Origin: Acanthaster planci
Lineage: Eukaryota > Echinodermata > Asteroidea > Valvatida > Acanthasteridae
Length of the DNA stretch: 64,000 nt
Direction of reading: 5' to 3'
NCBI RefSeq assembly: GCF_001949145.1
Contig: NW_019091746.1
Location: forward strand, 15,470 to 79,469
Shown here: positions 47,666-62,540 of the stretch, in pieces
Layout: the number at the start of each line of letters is the position of its first letter
How positions within the stretch are numbered: the stretch's first letter is position 1
Program-made: the position numbers and the translations under genes
Notes under the pieces: generated by a model
The model's input: the letters and a program-made list of their open reading frames with translations, nothing else
Database searches by the model: none
Told to the model about the DNA's origin: nothing

Positions 47666-49949
47666 AGCAAGTTGTCTCACTGTTTCAGGTGATTCTTGGG
47701 CACGACATTATCTATGTAATTGGAGACAAATGTCACACAGATGAATGGGACTAATTGAACTGAATGTGCTCAATTCAACAGTAATACCCGGTACATCTGT
47801 GGGTCATTAACTACATGTACCAGTGTGTACTTTTTTCTTCATAAGCAGGACTTGGAGGTGACACACCCTTCTCCGAATGGGTAAAGTTCATTTCACGGGG
47901 GACACATCCAATAAACAAAACACAGAAACTGTTTTAGCAGCTTTGATGTCCAATGGATCAAACAACCACCGATATCTGGATTATCTGTACAGACACAAGA
48001 AGTCAGGCTAAAGTGTGGCTTTGACATGTACGCGTACATGGAACTCAGATGGGATGGCTTTAATTGTGGTCAGTTATGGAAGGGATCACTTTAATTGTGA
48101 TCAGCCATCAAAACTTTTTTTTCAAAGAAATGAAAGCAGAAGTTTGGTGACAACCTGTGGTGATCTTGATTAGGGTAAGGTCTCTTGGGTCACTGCCCAT
48201 ATTGAATAAAGCTGAAATTTGTCTAAATTTAGCAGCTCTCAGTAGGGATTCAGTCTCTTGTCTCCATCAGTTCCTTTTTCAGTCTGGATGAAACACATCC
48301 ACTGCTGATGTCTTGAAAGAACTTTACATTTCAGGAGAAACTAAAGCATGTGCTCGTTTGACTGCAACTATACATGTATCTGTGCATCAACAAGGCAAGT
48401 TATTTTTGTTCTGATGCAATGTTTTCTGCAAAAAAATAACTGCCTGAATAAATTGAAAAAAAAAATCACCAGCTTTGATGTTCTCAGAATTAAAAGAAAA
48501 AAAAACAAAAGTATCCTCTGCTTGATGGATTAAAGTTTGTATGTGTACATGCAGCCTCTCATAATCACAAGTAGTGTTTCAATCTGTGGCAGCAAAACTT
48601 CCTTGTCAGTGTGCAGAGAATATCCTCCAAGGAATAGTGAATACATATACAGTATGTATATATGGATGGCTCAGCTGCTCCTGCCAGATATTTCCGGGAG
48701 ATATTCCAAATGGACTTGTGTAATTGATCAACCGATTTGCTGCAGGCTCACAATTCAAGCTCCTCTTCTTATCTCGTATGTTCAATTGTTCCAGCTGTCA
48801 GCAGCATATTCTGTAACACTTCCTTGTTTTTTCAGCAATCAAAATACATACATACATAAAGCATTTTTCCAAAGTCGTTTTTTCTCGTTTGGGATGCTTC
48901 CTTGCTATTATTTTAATAAGAATTAGCTTCACAAATCATGTTCACAAATTTCATCTTCAGCAAGTTCCTCAAATGGCAATCCTTTCTGATGAAGAGACAG
49001 TGCTTAGTAGTGCTTCAACTTTTCCAGGATCTGACTGCAATTCTCATTTATCACAGCCTGAAGGAAGACAAAATAAAATATTTGTTGACGCGGAGTCCTG
49101 GCAAAACAAAATCATTGTTACACACATAAATGTACATTATATGGCAACAGAATTACAGAACTTTTCATTCCATATTTTACTGGCAAATGTTGTGAACTGG
49201 TACATGTACACCAACTTCTTACAAGTGATTTATACTTTGTAAAAGTGAAACAGTAATATCCATCTGTACAGTACATATAATGATGTGTATGTCAACTACA
49301 TGTAGGAAACTTTTCATGACTGCTGACCAATTCCACTTTACAGGTACATCCCTGAGGGCCAAATAACCCAACCCTTTTGGGTCTTTTGTTGGATTATTTT
49401 CTTTGAAGTCTATTGTGCATGGCTTGTGGCTTGGACACTTTAAATATGAAAGGCTCACTGGATAAAACTACTGTAAGACACCTTACTAGTCTCAAAATAT
49501 TTGGCATTCCTAGGAGCCTTTTCCATTGTTCAGTTGTGCATACATATACATGTATAAATATACTATATATTGTAAATGTTTGAGCTAGAATAAGGTATGG
49601 CATTCATATACATGTATGTACAGGTACATCATAGATCTATGAATCAATTAGGGTTGATTGCAGGTCATTTTCAAATTCACAATACTTTTTCCTTCACTTA
49701 AATTCAGTTACATATGTACCTTTGCGCGTACATGAAATACTGCGTGTGGTACTATCCCATGAAAGCTGTTCAAAGCTTTTGATCTTACAATGTACAGTGT
49801 ATGCACATTCGATAAAATATGACAAAGATGTAATATATGCAACAGTTTCAACAATTAAAATTTTTCATCAAAGAAATCACACAGTCAAACTGACTGAGGC
49901 TTATGTACATGTACATGCATGTGTATAATGTATGCAAGACCAACAGACA

Positions 49950-50010
49950 AATTGGCTAGAGCCGTAAAATCTGTGACTTCCAGGACACTGCAGTTTCAAA
50001 TCCCCCTGCA
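49950..50010 (+). other. tRNA-like SINE head or tRNA pseudogene
   Basis: ATTGGCTAGAGCCGTAAAAT resembles an A box (TGGCtnAGAGC) and GTTTCAAATCC a B box, about 50 bp apart, as in a tRNA promoter. A complete cloverleaf does not form by eye, so it is more likely a SINE head or pseudogene than a working tRNA. Confidence 0.4.
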
Positions 50011-52160
50011 TTCAATTTCTTATTTCTATAATTTCAAATTTTCAGAAGGAAGAAAACAAATGAAGTGCAACTTTTAAAAATCCCACCGTTTTAACACTGC
50101 TTGATCATCAACCCCATTGCCATCACATGCACATCAGCCTGTATTTCACATGCACATCAGCCTGTATTTATCAAATAGGCCTAAATAAGTAGAATAGCAA
50201 CTTACCCATTTCCTCATGTCTTCAAAAGCCTCTTCATACAACATGTACATCGCTCCAAAATGCCTCCATGATTTATGAGCACAATTACCCGTAATACTCC
50301 AAACCAAGATGATAATGCAGTGACAAATGGGAACTAATAGGCGGAAGCAGGATAAATAACAGTCTGGATATTTAAGTCAATCACAAACTAAATGCACACT
50401 GCACCATCAAGTTCCAATGACAAACACTAGACGTCCTTGGGTTGAAGATGCCCTGCTCAAACAAGTTTTTAACTGATGTAACATTAACAGTGCACTAACA
50501 CTTGTTTTTGTTGAAGATCAAGCTGCCCACATACTGGGCATGCTCTGTGATCCAGATGAAGAAAATTAGAAACTTGAGCATGGAATCCAATAAATGACCA
50601 ATGGGCAGTAGTCCAGTACTCAATTTACGATCAGTCCACAAAATCAAATCAAGCTCACAGCTTAAATTTGTGTGGTGTTGCCAGTAGTCATACACTCCTA
50701 TATAGACTTTAAAGCAGTGCACTGGAGCATTGTGGTACAGACCACAATAGCCATTCCTTTGTCATGAATTGGCCTGCACTGAACAAGTGGTCCCAGAATA
50801 CAGGAATATGTGGGGTTGGGAAACCTTTTTGTGTAATCATGCATAACATCAGTAGCGCCTAAGTACATACTACATACATGTACATTGTACATGTACCAAT
50901 TGTTGAACTGTTTGCGGTTAGGATACAGATCCTTTCTGGCATGTGGCTAGCCAGAAGTTGCTGATACTGATGCCGACTGAAACTGTATTATTATTGTACT
51001 CAACATTCAATCCTTAAAATCAAATTTTTCTTTCCAAGAAAAAAAGAAATTTAGCAGAACAATCACAAAAACTGAGGTCAGTGACCAAAGTGAGTATACA
51101 CATGTAATTTAACATAATACAAAATCGGTACTAACATTAATCGGACTACAAGTACATGTACCGTACGTTACCCTTCAAAAAGTACAGTACATGTACCTGT
51201 ACATTGTACATGTATTTTATGGCATTTTGTTACCTCTATAGAACTGCATGTTCTTGCACCTTTCCCAAGAACATCCAAATTTTCATTAGCATTTGAAACA
51301 CCCAAATGGCCTTAAAAATGGTAGAATTAAAAATTAAAAATAAATCACAAATTATGGAGGGCCTGATGTTTCAATCCTTGCAGAATCTTTCTCAAAGGCA
51401 AAATGACAAGTAGACAAGATAAACAAGCAAACAGGGCCGGGGAATCGACCAGGCATGGACGAATGCAGGAGGACAAAAGGAAAGGTCAAGAAAGCAAGCT
51501 GGATAAAGGTGCAAGGGGTAAAGGGGACTGCATGAAAGGCAAGGGCAGTAACACTTTTTGTACTTGGACTGCCTGAAAAAATGACACTGCCTACATGTAG
51601 TATAAGGCCCTTTTAAAGATTTATTGGTTAGACTGTACGGTGTAAAACTGTTGATGTCTTACTGACATGAAAGACTTTAGACAAGACTGCACATACAGTA
51701 CATATAAATGTAGAGTAGGGGATGGTTTTATTTTGCATACATGTACATGTACCAGGCATGAAATTGATGTCACATCAATGTACATGTACATGTGTTGTAC
51801 TGGTACTTACATGTACCGGTACATGTATTGCAATCACTTCCCCAAACATGCCAAACCATGGAGGAATAAAACACTGTGTTTTATTCCCCCATGCCTAATC
51901 TGACTGATGAAAACTCAGGCAAAGTGGAACATTTGAGCTACATACCGGTGTTATAAAAAAAGCAAACAAAAGATACAGTACACGTACAGGTAATAAAACC
52001 CAGTTCCTATATGTACATGTATGGGTAGGCCCTATCAGTATCGTACTGGTACATGTACAGTACCGTGAACCAACAAAATCCAACACAGCTGAAAGAATGC
52101 AACCGGTAGATACAGAACCTGTAGATACATGTACATGTATTATAAATACGCAGTAAAACG

Positions 52161-52350
52161 GGGAACAGGTTGGAGTTGTGGCTCTTTCCTCTCCTTCCAC
52201 CTCTACGGCCCTGGTTCAAATCCCCCTACCGGTACATGTTCCGATACATGTACATGTATGGTACTCATAGCTCTGCATGTGGATTGGGTCTTCAGTCCCT
52301 CCCTCATCCCACACAGGTTTTTCCTGAATGGATTTAAGTGGGGTTTTCTT
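52161..52350 (+). mobile_element. SINE copy, 5' half
   Basis: CAGGTTGGAGTTGTGGCTCT then CTCCTTCCACCTCTACGG and box-B-like GGTTCAAATCCCCC match the head of the SINE at 45128. ATTGGGTCTTCAGTCCCT follows after an expanded CATGTACATGTA run (52228-52258). The 3' half is lost. Confidence 0.65.
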
Positions 52351-55300
52351 TCTACATGTAATCATTACGTCTAGAACTGAACCTTTATTATTGTGAAGGC
52401 CTTATTGTCATCTTTTCCTGGAGGGGTTACCCGCTAAAAAGATGGTACACATGTACAAGTACATGTACTTGGAATAAATAAAAATAAATAAAACCCAGTG
52501 CAAAGTACATGTACATGTAGCTGCATTGAGTAGGGCTGTGCCGAATATCCAATTATAAGATCGATTATCGAATATTTGAATATTACCTTTCTGTGTTTGA
52601 ATCTTCTGATGCAAAATTCCTGAATGGAATCTCCCATTGTTTGGGAGAATTTTCTTTTGTTTAAAATGAGAAAAATTGCACTATCAGACTATGTTTCAAG
52701 CAGAAGATGTGAGAAGCTATTCAAATATTTGAATAGTGAATTATTCGAATTGGCTCAGCCCTACCGGTAGCATTGAGTTCTTCTTAGACAATATTTACAC
52801 AACGTTGTACTCTTTTTCAGAGTATGAAACTCTTTAGTATTCCTATTTATAGTATTTGGTTAAATGCATTGAAAAACAGAATTTTGAAATACTCAAAATG
52901 ATCAACTGAGGCACTGTTGCTCTGATGTCAACCAGAAAAGAAAAGGTGTACCAGTAGGTTATTCTGTTAAAATTGTGAACCTACAATCTACTTACTGAAA
53001 ACATTTCTGACAGTGGGAGTGATGCCTCATTATTGCTTTGCACATACATGTACATGTACATTGTAAACAACAATGAATTGGCAAACAGAGAAAAGGTAGT
53101 CCAGCAAAATCTCACTTTTTTGTGCAAAACCCTGTGACACTCTGAGGTATTCTTCCAGGGATGACATCATAGTTTTGCTCATGTGGACTACTTATTAGAA
53201 TACTTAAATTGTATTAGCAAAGATGATAAAACATCCTTTTTCAAATAAGGTTAACTAAGACACAAAGGAGCAGTTTGAAGGTTTGTACTGAACAAATTTA
53301 TTGCAGCTACTTTACCCTTTAACTACACACTAACTGAATTCAATAGTAGCAGCAGTGGATTTCGTCACTTTATGCTTTCTCCAGTAACAGATAAACATTT
53401 GTGGCTAAGCATAAAAAATGAATAACATATTCCAAAGGAACATGGGAAAAAGCTTACACAGGAAGAGTGTCACTATTACCCCGGTAACAAGGTTCATTTC
53501 ACAAGCAATTTCATGTGTTATGTACAATACAGTACTGCAACAGAATGCCTGATAACTACATGTACATGTATACTGGTACGGTACATGCCCCAACAAAAAC
53601 GCAATTGGGGCAACATAACCCAAAAATTCTTTGCTGTTTTCAAACAATCTTCAGAAAATCTATTACATTTTATCTTACCAGTGCAGGTATGTAGAATCTG
53701 ACATTTGTGACAAAACTGTGTGTAAATGAACTGTACACATGTACATGTGCCGATCGAACTTCATGTAAATTGTACGGTATATACATGAACACTATACATG
53801 TACCAGTACTTACAGAGCCTGCATCGTTTCAGATCTGGCCAATGAACCATGGATGAGAACCTAATGTGGGAAATCTTCGTGTTTTGAACACTCCATTTCC
53901 TTATTCCTCTTTGTTTAGATAAAGCACTCTTAACACAATTCACCCACCAAAAATCATATATAAAGATAATAAAAGGGTATCATTTCCGTATACATCATCT
54001 GTAGTTTCAATTCAGTATTGCACCGTGAATGATTACTGTGTGATGTATTCTGGGATACATGTAGGTCACTGCGTGTAACCATGTATACAATACCATATAA
54101 GAACATTCTGATCACCGTCAATACTGTGGTATTGTAATTCCATAATGAGTTTGCTGGTAGTTTGGTATTCAAGTTAAGGATCAATATCAGTCAGGCCTAG
54201 TATTGTTCGGCATTCAGAAACCCCCTTTTTAGTAAACATATACATGTAAATTTTTCTACACTTTTGTGCAACTTTACATTCCTCTTCATTGTAAATGTGA
54301 GAAAAATACCGGTACATTAGCCAAACAAGTACTGTACATACACGTGTACATGTATGTACACACTGTACATTGAATCACATGTCATGTTACAGGCATACAG
54401 TATATGCTTATTTACATGTACCGGTACACTACCAGGCTGGCAAACACACTAAAAAGTTTTATGTAGTGCTCTTCTAAATCCAGAGATTTGGTTTTGAATA
54501 TATTCTTCATGTGATGCTGTCTTGAAAAAAACAACAGAGGGCTCACTTTATGAGCAGTATGCTTACATTATTTGGAACCATACAAGATTACTGGTACACT
54601 GTGCATACCAGTACCAGTAGCATCATCCAAAATGAGCACAACCAGTTTTACATTGCTTAGCTGTTTTCCAAGGACACTTAAAGAGACAAAATGTCCAGCC
54701 TCAGAGTACATGTACCATACCGGTACATGTACATGTATTATGTACAATGTATGCATGTTCCCCTTAGCTACAGTACTGTACCGGTACACGTACCCTATCA
54801 GTAGATATACCATTATATGTACATCAAACTTTTACAGAAATTGTTTAAAGCCCCAAATTTTCAGGTATACTTGGGAGTTTCAAACTACATGTACATACAT
54901 GTACATGTACCAATAGGCCTTACATTCTCCTTTACAGGTATATTTACCGGTACCAGTACATGTACTTGAACATTCAGTTTGGTTTGAGAAAAATCGTCTT
55001 TCAGTTTTCAGTTGTTACCAATCTTCCACCCAAGTGTTAGCCCCAACTCCCTGACTTTCATGGTAACACCAGTATATGTACCAGTATGACCACTTTCACG
55101 GAGTACCAACTGTATTCAGCACAATGCCATACATGTAACGTAGGCTGTCAAACGCAGTAATGGTACAATGTATTATAAATGTCAAATAAGAACCTCTAAA
55201 CATGTTACAGTGTATACATTTAAATTTCAACTTGAAATGCAACTTTTCCTCCTATATGTTGGTAAGAAAGAAACATGTACATACCTACACTGGTACAAGT

Positions 55301-56869
55301 ACACACGTATCAGTTCTGTCTAGTATGCTAGACAATTCAGTAGATTATTGTAGCCAGGTCATGTCATCACTGTTTTCACAAAGAGATACAAATGTACATA
55401 TTTTTTGGCAAAATTAAATAAGCTACGCAATGCCTACAACTTGGTGTAATCCTTTTTTGCATACTGGTATCCCTCACCATATGCCATGCAAGGCTGTGTA
55501 AAGTTAGCAACTGGCTTCGTTTTCACATGAAGGAATCAAAAATGGTTTTTACTCCACTTTGCATCACTGCATTTGAAGTGACAACTGGGTTAGCCTTGAC
55601 CCATTCAACAATGGTTATACATGTACATGTACCTTCTCCTCCAGCCTGGAACAGTTAAAATGACAAGCCCATACACAGTACTAGTAGCATTATACCAGTA
55701 GCAAACTACTGTACATGTACACTACATACATGTACCGTAGCTTCCACAAGTCTACAAGCCATGTTCTGTAACAATCCTCCAAGGTTGTAGCAATCTAATG
55801 AAGTAGACCGCATGAACTATAAATTCGTTCTGAAATGCACTTAATCTTTTAAGTGAATTCTCATCTTGTCTGCCCATCAGCAAGGCATGTGTACTATCAT
55901 GATTGACATCAATATGCAGACCTCATGCAAAAATAAAGCTATCGGTACATGTACCAATATCACAGTATGAAAAATAATTGCTGTGAATAAACATGGACCA
56001 GGGGTAATGTTACCATAGGCATTTCATTTTCAGGGTAACAGGTGTTTGTGGATGAAATTACGGTATCAATACATGTACCAGTATTGGTATCTTAAAACTG
56101 TGACCAATGCTTGTGCACAAATACCGGTAGTAAAAATCAATTGAGTATGGTACATGTACATGTAACTTGTAAGCAACTTGGGAATTTCAAACATGAAAAA
56201 ATGAGGAAAAGCCAAAAAGACACAAGTATGTGCCAGAACACACACAGTGTACCGGTACATACATGTACCTGTATGGTACCCCAAACTGCGAGAACTTGAC
56301 ATCAAGAGTTCTCTACCCACAGGAGTTTGTTTACAAACTGTACCATAGTCATGCCAACAACTGTTCAGTACCAATAATGTCCAAGCATTGTCATGCCACA
56401 GAGCTACAAACCCATACCAGTACATGTGTACACATGTACATGTGCAGGCGTGGTACATGTACTGTACATGTATACACCTCTGCACAAAAGAAGTCCACAT
56501 AATATAAGGTGGGATGGCGTTGTGTGGACTCCACACATCCACACAATTTTTCCCCTCTCTGAAAAACAATTTCAGCGGAGGCATTTTGGGGTCAAGGTTA
56601 TCTGAGGCAAAATGAAGAGGAACAGTCCAGGAAATCATCAACAAAAATCCAGCTCCCAGGAGTTATCCTACCGGTATATGTAGTTGGAGAAAAAGGAGCA
56701 CTTTTCTTGAGTTTCCGTAACCACAGGAGAACAAAGGAATGTCCACCCTTTGCATCGGTATTTAAAACAGGTATGTGTGCATAGTGTATGTAGGGTAAGT
56801 ACCCTGGTACATGTATGGCTGCTACACGGCACTAAATGATCTTTGGTACAGACAGAAAGTTACATTTGG

Positions 56870-57115
56870 CGGTATTGCCACTTGAATCCAGGTTGTTCAA
56901 TCTCTCTGTTTGTTTAAAACCAAACTGAAGACCCATCTTATAAGGCAAGCATTGTTTTCGTAATTGTATTTAATGTACATAATTTTATGTAGGTTTAAGT
57001 GTATTCTTAATTTATTGTATTTTTGAGTAATTTAGTGTACTTTTTAAATATTTGTAATGTGCATTAGAACATTTATATGGTTTCTGTGCAATATAAATGC
57101 ATTATTATTATGTAC
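56870..57115 (+). mobile_element. CR1/L2-like LINE 3' tail
   Basis: Around 56900 the text, with frame changes, reads as SLSVFKTKLKTHLIRQALF, the usual C terminus of these polymerases. The 3' UTR ends GTGCAATATAAATGCATTAT TATTATG, the tail type of the clade. It is strongly truncated at its 5' side. Confidence 0.6.
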
Positions 57116-58149
57116 ATGTACCTTATCCATATGTATTGTGTACACATACCCAAGAATGGACAGTATTTATGCAGAAAAGCCTGTATGTATAAATGTAATT
57201 TGACAGCAGTGCTCAATATTTGGCAAGAAAACTGCATTTTGAAGGTTAGGAACAGTATTTGACAGAAATGTTCACAACACACAGTGAGCTGACAAGAATA
57301 ACGATGGAGGAATAAGAACACATGGAATATCAATATGTATTTTCAATTTTTGACAGATGCATTTTCAAACTATCGGTATCAAAAAAAATTACCTAAAAAC
57401 TTGCATGAGTTCTTAGTATCAGTACAACTGCATATAATGCAACTGATACAAAAAAGAAAGCATTAAAACTCTTCAAGGCAAACTCAGGTGAAAAGAGATC
57501 CTTTTGATGTGAAGGCAACGCAACAGCAAACAATGCAACGGGATGTATGTACATGTATGCTTATTCGGCACTACATGTATCCATCATGAATGTGATGTAA
57601 TACCCCAGGACCAATCTTCTGCATACAGTATATTATTTGAACACTTGGCACATTTGAGACTGAAGTTGCCTGTGGTGAAATAAACCAGTTATCTAATGTT
57701 TTCAAATTTATGGACGTACATGTATTATCCAGACAACTCTAGACACCACCTTTCTTTCACCTCTTGCTTATGATTCTGCACTTTCATTATGTTTTTTTAT
57801 CTGAATCAATTGCAGTGCTCTTTCCATGCATTAGTTGAGATTTGAAGCTCTTCATGGTGAAGGTGGTAAATGGTAATACAGAAGGTTAGTGGTAGCACCA
57901 TGCAGAATAAGGTACATGTTGTGAGTACATACATGTATTTGTGTGGTTCTGATAAGTAGGACAGGGTTAGGGACAGTGTGCTGTCTGTCAACGGGAGACT
58001 GACTGGCAAATTTTGGCAAGCTTTGGTAGTCATCAGCAGCAACAACGGTTTGTCAACGAAATATGCACAAAATTTTTAATGTATCACAAAAATCTCCCAT
58101 TTAGCAGAAGGGGTACATACTGGTAAAGCCATCCAAATTAACCAAGAGC

Positions 58150-58340
58150 ACAGATCACCACAGTTTGAACATGAAAAGAAGGACAAAGAAGGAACTTATA
58201 ACTGAGCAAAGGGCACAAATAAAGGCCCTCTTTTATGCCCGATGGCCCAACTCTGAAAAAGACACTTTGGACAGGTTTAAAGACACCAATTCATGCCAAC
58301 ACTACGAGGGGAAGGGAGAAACAACAAAATTCAGAGAGAC
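58150..58340 (+). pseudogene. Possible Tc1/mariner transposase N-terminal (HTH) fragment
   Basis: The ORF from 58165 reads KKELITEQRAQIKALFYARW then DTLDRFKDTNSCQHYEGKGE. The spacing of EQRAQIKALF, RFKDT and a following basic GxG segment resembles the paired helix-turn-helix start of Tc1/mariner transposases. No catalytic domain follows and no terminal repeats were found. It may be coincidence. Confidence 0.3.
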
Positions 58341-61004
58341 ATTGCGTACTGTAAATCTTGGAGACTGGAGAAGCAGCTCAAGGGAGCTTTGAGATGACAT
58401 CCATGCTGACTGATGGTGGTACAGTTTCTTCAACAGTACAGGAGTACATGTAAATGTATGTAATCTGAGGTTGACAGAAAAAGGACTTGCTGACAGAATA
58501 TAAGCCATCATTGAGGGAGAGCAATAGAGTGAAACATCTGAATTTTACGAAGAAACGCAAGCATGGACAAAGGGGAATTAGTCTAAAGTCTATAGACTGA
58601 TGAATTTACCCGCTAACTTTAAACAGTTAAGTGTTTGAATAATTTTGTACATAACAAGCACTTACATGTACAGGTACTGTATGTTGAAAATAAAAACATT
58701 TTATGGACATGTACATGTACATGTACTGTACTGATTGCCATTTCATCAAAGGGAACTAAAATATGAGTAACAAATGTACATATACACTGTACCTAAACTA
58801 TAATTTTGCACTGTACAGGTACATGTATACATGTATGTACATTACACAGCCAGTCACCTAAAGTACTGTACCTCGCGCCACATACTTTTAGATTTATTTT
58901 TCCGCAATCGACTTTTCTTGCCAGACGGCCCATGCCAGAGTTTACTAACTTCCTTCCACCCAGGAAACATGGGCACTTCATGGGGGTATCAACTTCACCT
59001 TAAAAGTTTCCTTCCCCAGATAAACGACCATCCGTGCTATCCCACACATGAGAGTTAGAGAACTGGCTGTTGCTATGGGTTAACACTGTCAGGAATACAC
59101 ACATGCTCAGAACGTGTACGGTAGCTTCCTGTCACTCCTTTTCTGTCTGACGTTGCCATGTGGATGGTCCTACTGCAACATAGCAACAAGAAGAGGCAAA
59201 ACTGATTGGATTATTGATAAGTGCTGTGCCTAAGTGTATGTATCGCTATGTATATGTACCGGTATCGGTGCATGTATGGTAGATTGCAGCAAGCTGATTG
59301 TACATGTACATGTACATGTAAGCACTGATTTCAGTGATACCGTACCAATCATCTTCATCATTAACTAACTGATGACATGTACCGGTACAGTACCAGTACA
59401 TGCATACATGTACATACATACATCACCATGTACATGTAAGTAAATTCCCCATTGTCCATTTGTGAAAAGATTCCTTTTTAAAACTTAATGCAAGACAAAA
59501 CTGGGTGTTAAGAGCAGAGAGGTGCTGCTATAAGTGCCGGTATCGCAGCATTCTGAACTCAAGTCTACTTCAAGGGGAAAGAGTTCAAAAAGAGGGAGCA
59601 TCTTTAACGTGCAAAAGCATTTACAGGTACCAGTACCAACAGAAGAAGACGGTGCAAGTTTCAAAGTTATTAGGCTCAGTTGATTTTACAATTACATGTA
59701 TACATACATTTACAGTGTGTAACTGGTAGGGTACCTGTACATGTAACCAGGGGATTTGACTGTTCATAACACTAATGTGATACAAAAGCTCATTAATCTT
59801 AGTGTCAAATGACGGATACCTTCCCACTGTCTGCAGCCTTCTCTAAAAACACGAAACTCAATTATCACATCTCCACAGCCTATTCAATATCCTGTAGTGT
59901 CCCTAAGGGCAGTGCATTATATCAGGCGCAATTCTATTTTTTGTACATAGAGTACTGGTACAAGTCCTGAAATTGAATACCTCATTAAAAGAAAGGCCCA
60001 ACTCTACTGGTACATGTACCATTTTGGCCTACCTGTTGAAGAGTTGCATGTAATTGATTTCCTTTGCATTTCCTTAAAAAACAAAAATCTTCTTTTTATT
60101 TGAAACAAAAACGGTTTTGTTGGAGTTGGGCCTTTCTTTCAATAACATGTACTGTAGTTGTGCATACAAGTACCGGTACGTACATGTACTGTAAGAGGAA
60201 TCTTCAAACTTACCCTGATAACTTCATTTCTTTATCTAGTTTAACAATACCAGTATTTTGTCCAAACCTTCAAAATGTAAAAAATCTATCATACTGGTAA
60301 TTAGTTTTCCGAAATGGTAAATATACCTGTACATACAGGTAAGGAATATGGGGCATACATGTACTGTACATGTATTACCATACGTGTACAAATAATCTAA
60401 AGTGGAGGGAACATACAGAGAACATCCCTGACATTTTCCAAAGACCAAATTTTTTACTCAGCACATGCTCCTGTCAGAAACGTACCGATACAATGTACAT
60501 GTACATGTACAAGCAAAGCAGAAAAACCCCAGGCCAGGGCTGGGCAGGGCCTGACTTTGTTAACAAAAAAGACTGGTCATTTGTTACATGTGGTAGTAAC
60601 TTCAAATACCCGTACAGTGTACATGTAGATACCAGTACACTGGATAGGCACAACCTTCACATGAAAATTACGACTGCATGGTAACATCATCAGGTGCGTG
60701 TGTGCTCAGTGTGTAAATGTTCTGTACAGTATGCACGCATTTTGATTCAAATTACATACCCGTACATTGTATACAGTACATGTACATGTATGTACTCATA
60801 TCTTCAAAATACAGGGCAGGTGATGCATGCATCTCAACAAATTTGCCATCCAAAATGCTGATGCCCGTTGCAATACATGAACATGTACGGTACACGTGTG
60901 CACAATTACTGTATACCCAGGTACACATGTGTACACATACAGTACACGTACATGACATGAACTTCAATGCACACCCTCTAGAAAATGGCACACTTTCACA
61001 CACA

Positions 61005-61027
61005 TACATGTACATGTACATGTACAT
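61005..61027. repeat. TACATGTACATGTACATGTAC run
   Basis: Perfect head-to-tail ACATGT units between 61005 and 61027; fully self-complementary. Confidence 0.75.
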
Positions 61028-62315
61028 CTCGGTGATAACTGCAAAGATTTGCAAAATTTTAGAGGAATTCTGGATCCGTGCAATGAACACACGTACAGGG
61101 ACCCTTGCGATTGGTGACAGGGAAACACTTTTACATATTATACACCATTTGAGGAACAAGGAATGCAATTTATACTTTAGTTCAAAAATCTAATTTCCAC
61201 TTTTTATTACAGAAAAACGGAGACCTCATACCTACCAGTACCACATGTACATGTATAATGTACATGTACAAGTACATGTTGGGGTACCGGTACCGGTACA
61301 TGATGGAGCTGTACAACAATTTCTTTAAGTCTTCCCAGGGTCAGATTTTCAGACATTTCTCATTCTCAATTCATCTTCAATCATCTTCATGTATTCAAGA
61401 CACAGAATAACAACAACTCATGGATTTGTTGAATAAGACCAAAATTGGGAAGGCGAGTCCACGCCAAGTGTTCCAAAATCAGGACTGGTTGCTGAGGATA
61501 GACTGACTCTGACTCTGCACTTGTACATTTACCATACATACCAATCAATAACAGAATTTGTGATACACTGTACATGACAAACTACATTCTGAAACACTGT
61601 AATGGGTCTTGGGTAAACCTCCATGGTACAAAACAATTTGAGAGCAGATTAAACTGGGTCTATGCAAACATTATGCATAATAGCCTAGTGATACAGTTAT
61701 GCAGTAAATAAACAATTGTGACTCCACTTGGACATGTTCAATGCAACATCTTAAACAGAGGTGACTGTCCATCTCTAAACATTCCAGATTAATCCTGCAT
61801 TACTATTCTAGACTGTTAATACACAGAATAAATTTCAATGAACACAAAACAATGCATTCATGTGGTAAACTAGTGTATTTAGAATTTTTTTACGCTCTTT
61901 TTCTTGTACCAAATTTTTAAGTCATTCAAGACTCAAGTGGAGAAAGAATTGTAAATTTGTTTCTTTTTATACCAGTAGCATTTTATTCCATCTCACAAAA
62001 ATACATGTACATGTACCGGTACAATCAAGGTTCATGTACACTACAAATTCACCTTTTAGACTGACTTATGAAAGAAAAAAGTTAGAAAAATGTTTCTATC
62101 ATTAAAAAGCATACATGTACATGTATACACATACATGTACAATGTACACAAATACGGCACATACATGTACCGGTATGTGTCATATTGTACTGTACCGGTA
62201 ACAGTACAAATTTACATTGTACATGTAGTGTGCTAAATGACACTTGAATAACGGATTCAAAACTGAATACAGTCCATTTAACCATGTACATGTAGTTAAC
62301 AACTGGTGCCTGCTG

Positions 62316-62455
62316 TGTAGGGGATGGTGTTTTGAACACCTGACTCTGAGCCGAGGGTGTCATTTACTCCCGCTGGTGTACATGTTGTAGGGGATGGTGT
62401 TTTGAACACCTGACTCTGAGCCGAGGGTGTCATTTACTCCCGCTGGTGTACATGT
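62316..62455. repeat. Perfect 70-bp tandem duplication
   Basis: TGTAGGGGATGGTGTTTTGA begins at 62316 and again at 62386, and the two 70-bp units (each ending CGCTGGTGTACATGT) are identical as read. Each contains GTGTTTTGAACAC. The second copy is followed directly by a CATGTACATGTAC array. Confidence 0.9.
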
Positions 62456-62540
62456 ACATGTACTGGTACATATACATGTACATGTTCATACATACATGTA
62501 CATGTACATGTACCAGTCCCATGTACATGTACATGTACGT
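62450..62540. repeat. Dense TACATGTA array
   Basis: Successive CATGTACATGTAC, ATACATGTACATG and TACATGTACATGTACATGTA blocks with ACTGGTAC and ACCAGTCC spacers, adjoining the 70-bp duplication. Confidence 0.75.

Larger units (their letters stand above)
47666..62315. other. Gene-poor right flank
   Basis: No gene that I can support. It contains a tRNA-like/SINE head (49950-50010), a SINE (52161-52350), a LINE 3' tail (56870-57115), a possible transposase HTH fragment (58150-58340) and very dense TACATGTA/TACCGGTA clusters, especially 51700-52150, 53040-53070, 54330-54990, 56060-56480 and 60350-61310. The many ORFs rich in Tyr, Met, Cys, Thr, His and Val are translations of that repeat. Confidence 0.5.

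Noticed and set aside
48938-49129. Possible plus-strand exon after TTTCATCTTCAG near 48960 (QVPQMAILSDEETVLSSAST)
   Set aside because: The acceptor is reasonable and the peptide is plausible, but no partner exon or similarity was found.
49950-50010. A functional tRNA gene
   Set aside because: A- and B-box-like words are present but the arms do not pair into a cloverleaf; listed as a SINE head or pseudogene instead.
56066-56644. 192-codon ORF on the minus strand, longest in the right half
   Set aside because: Much of it encodes Tyr/Met/His/Val/Cys/Thr runs from TACATGTA repeats; no recognisable domain.
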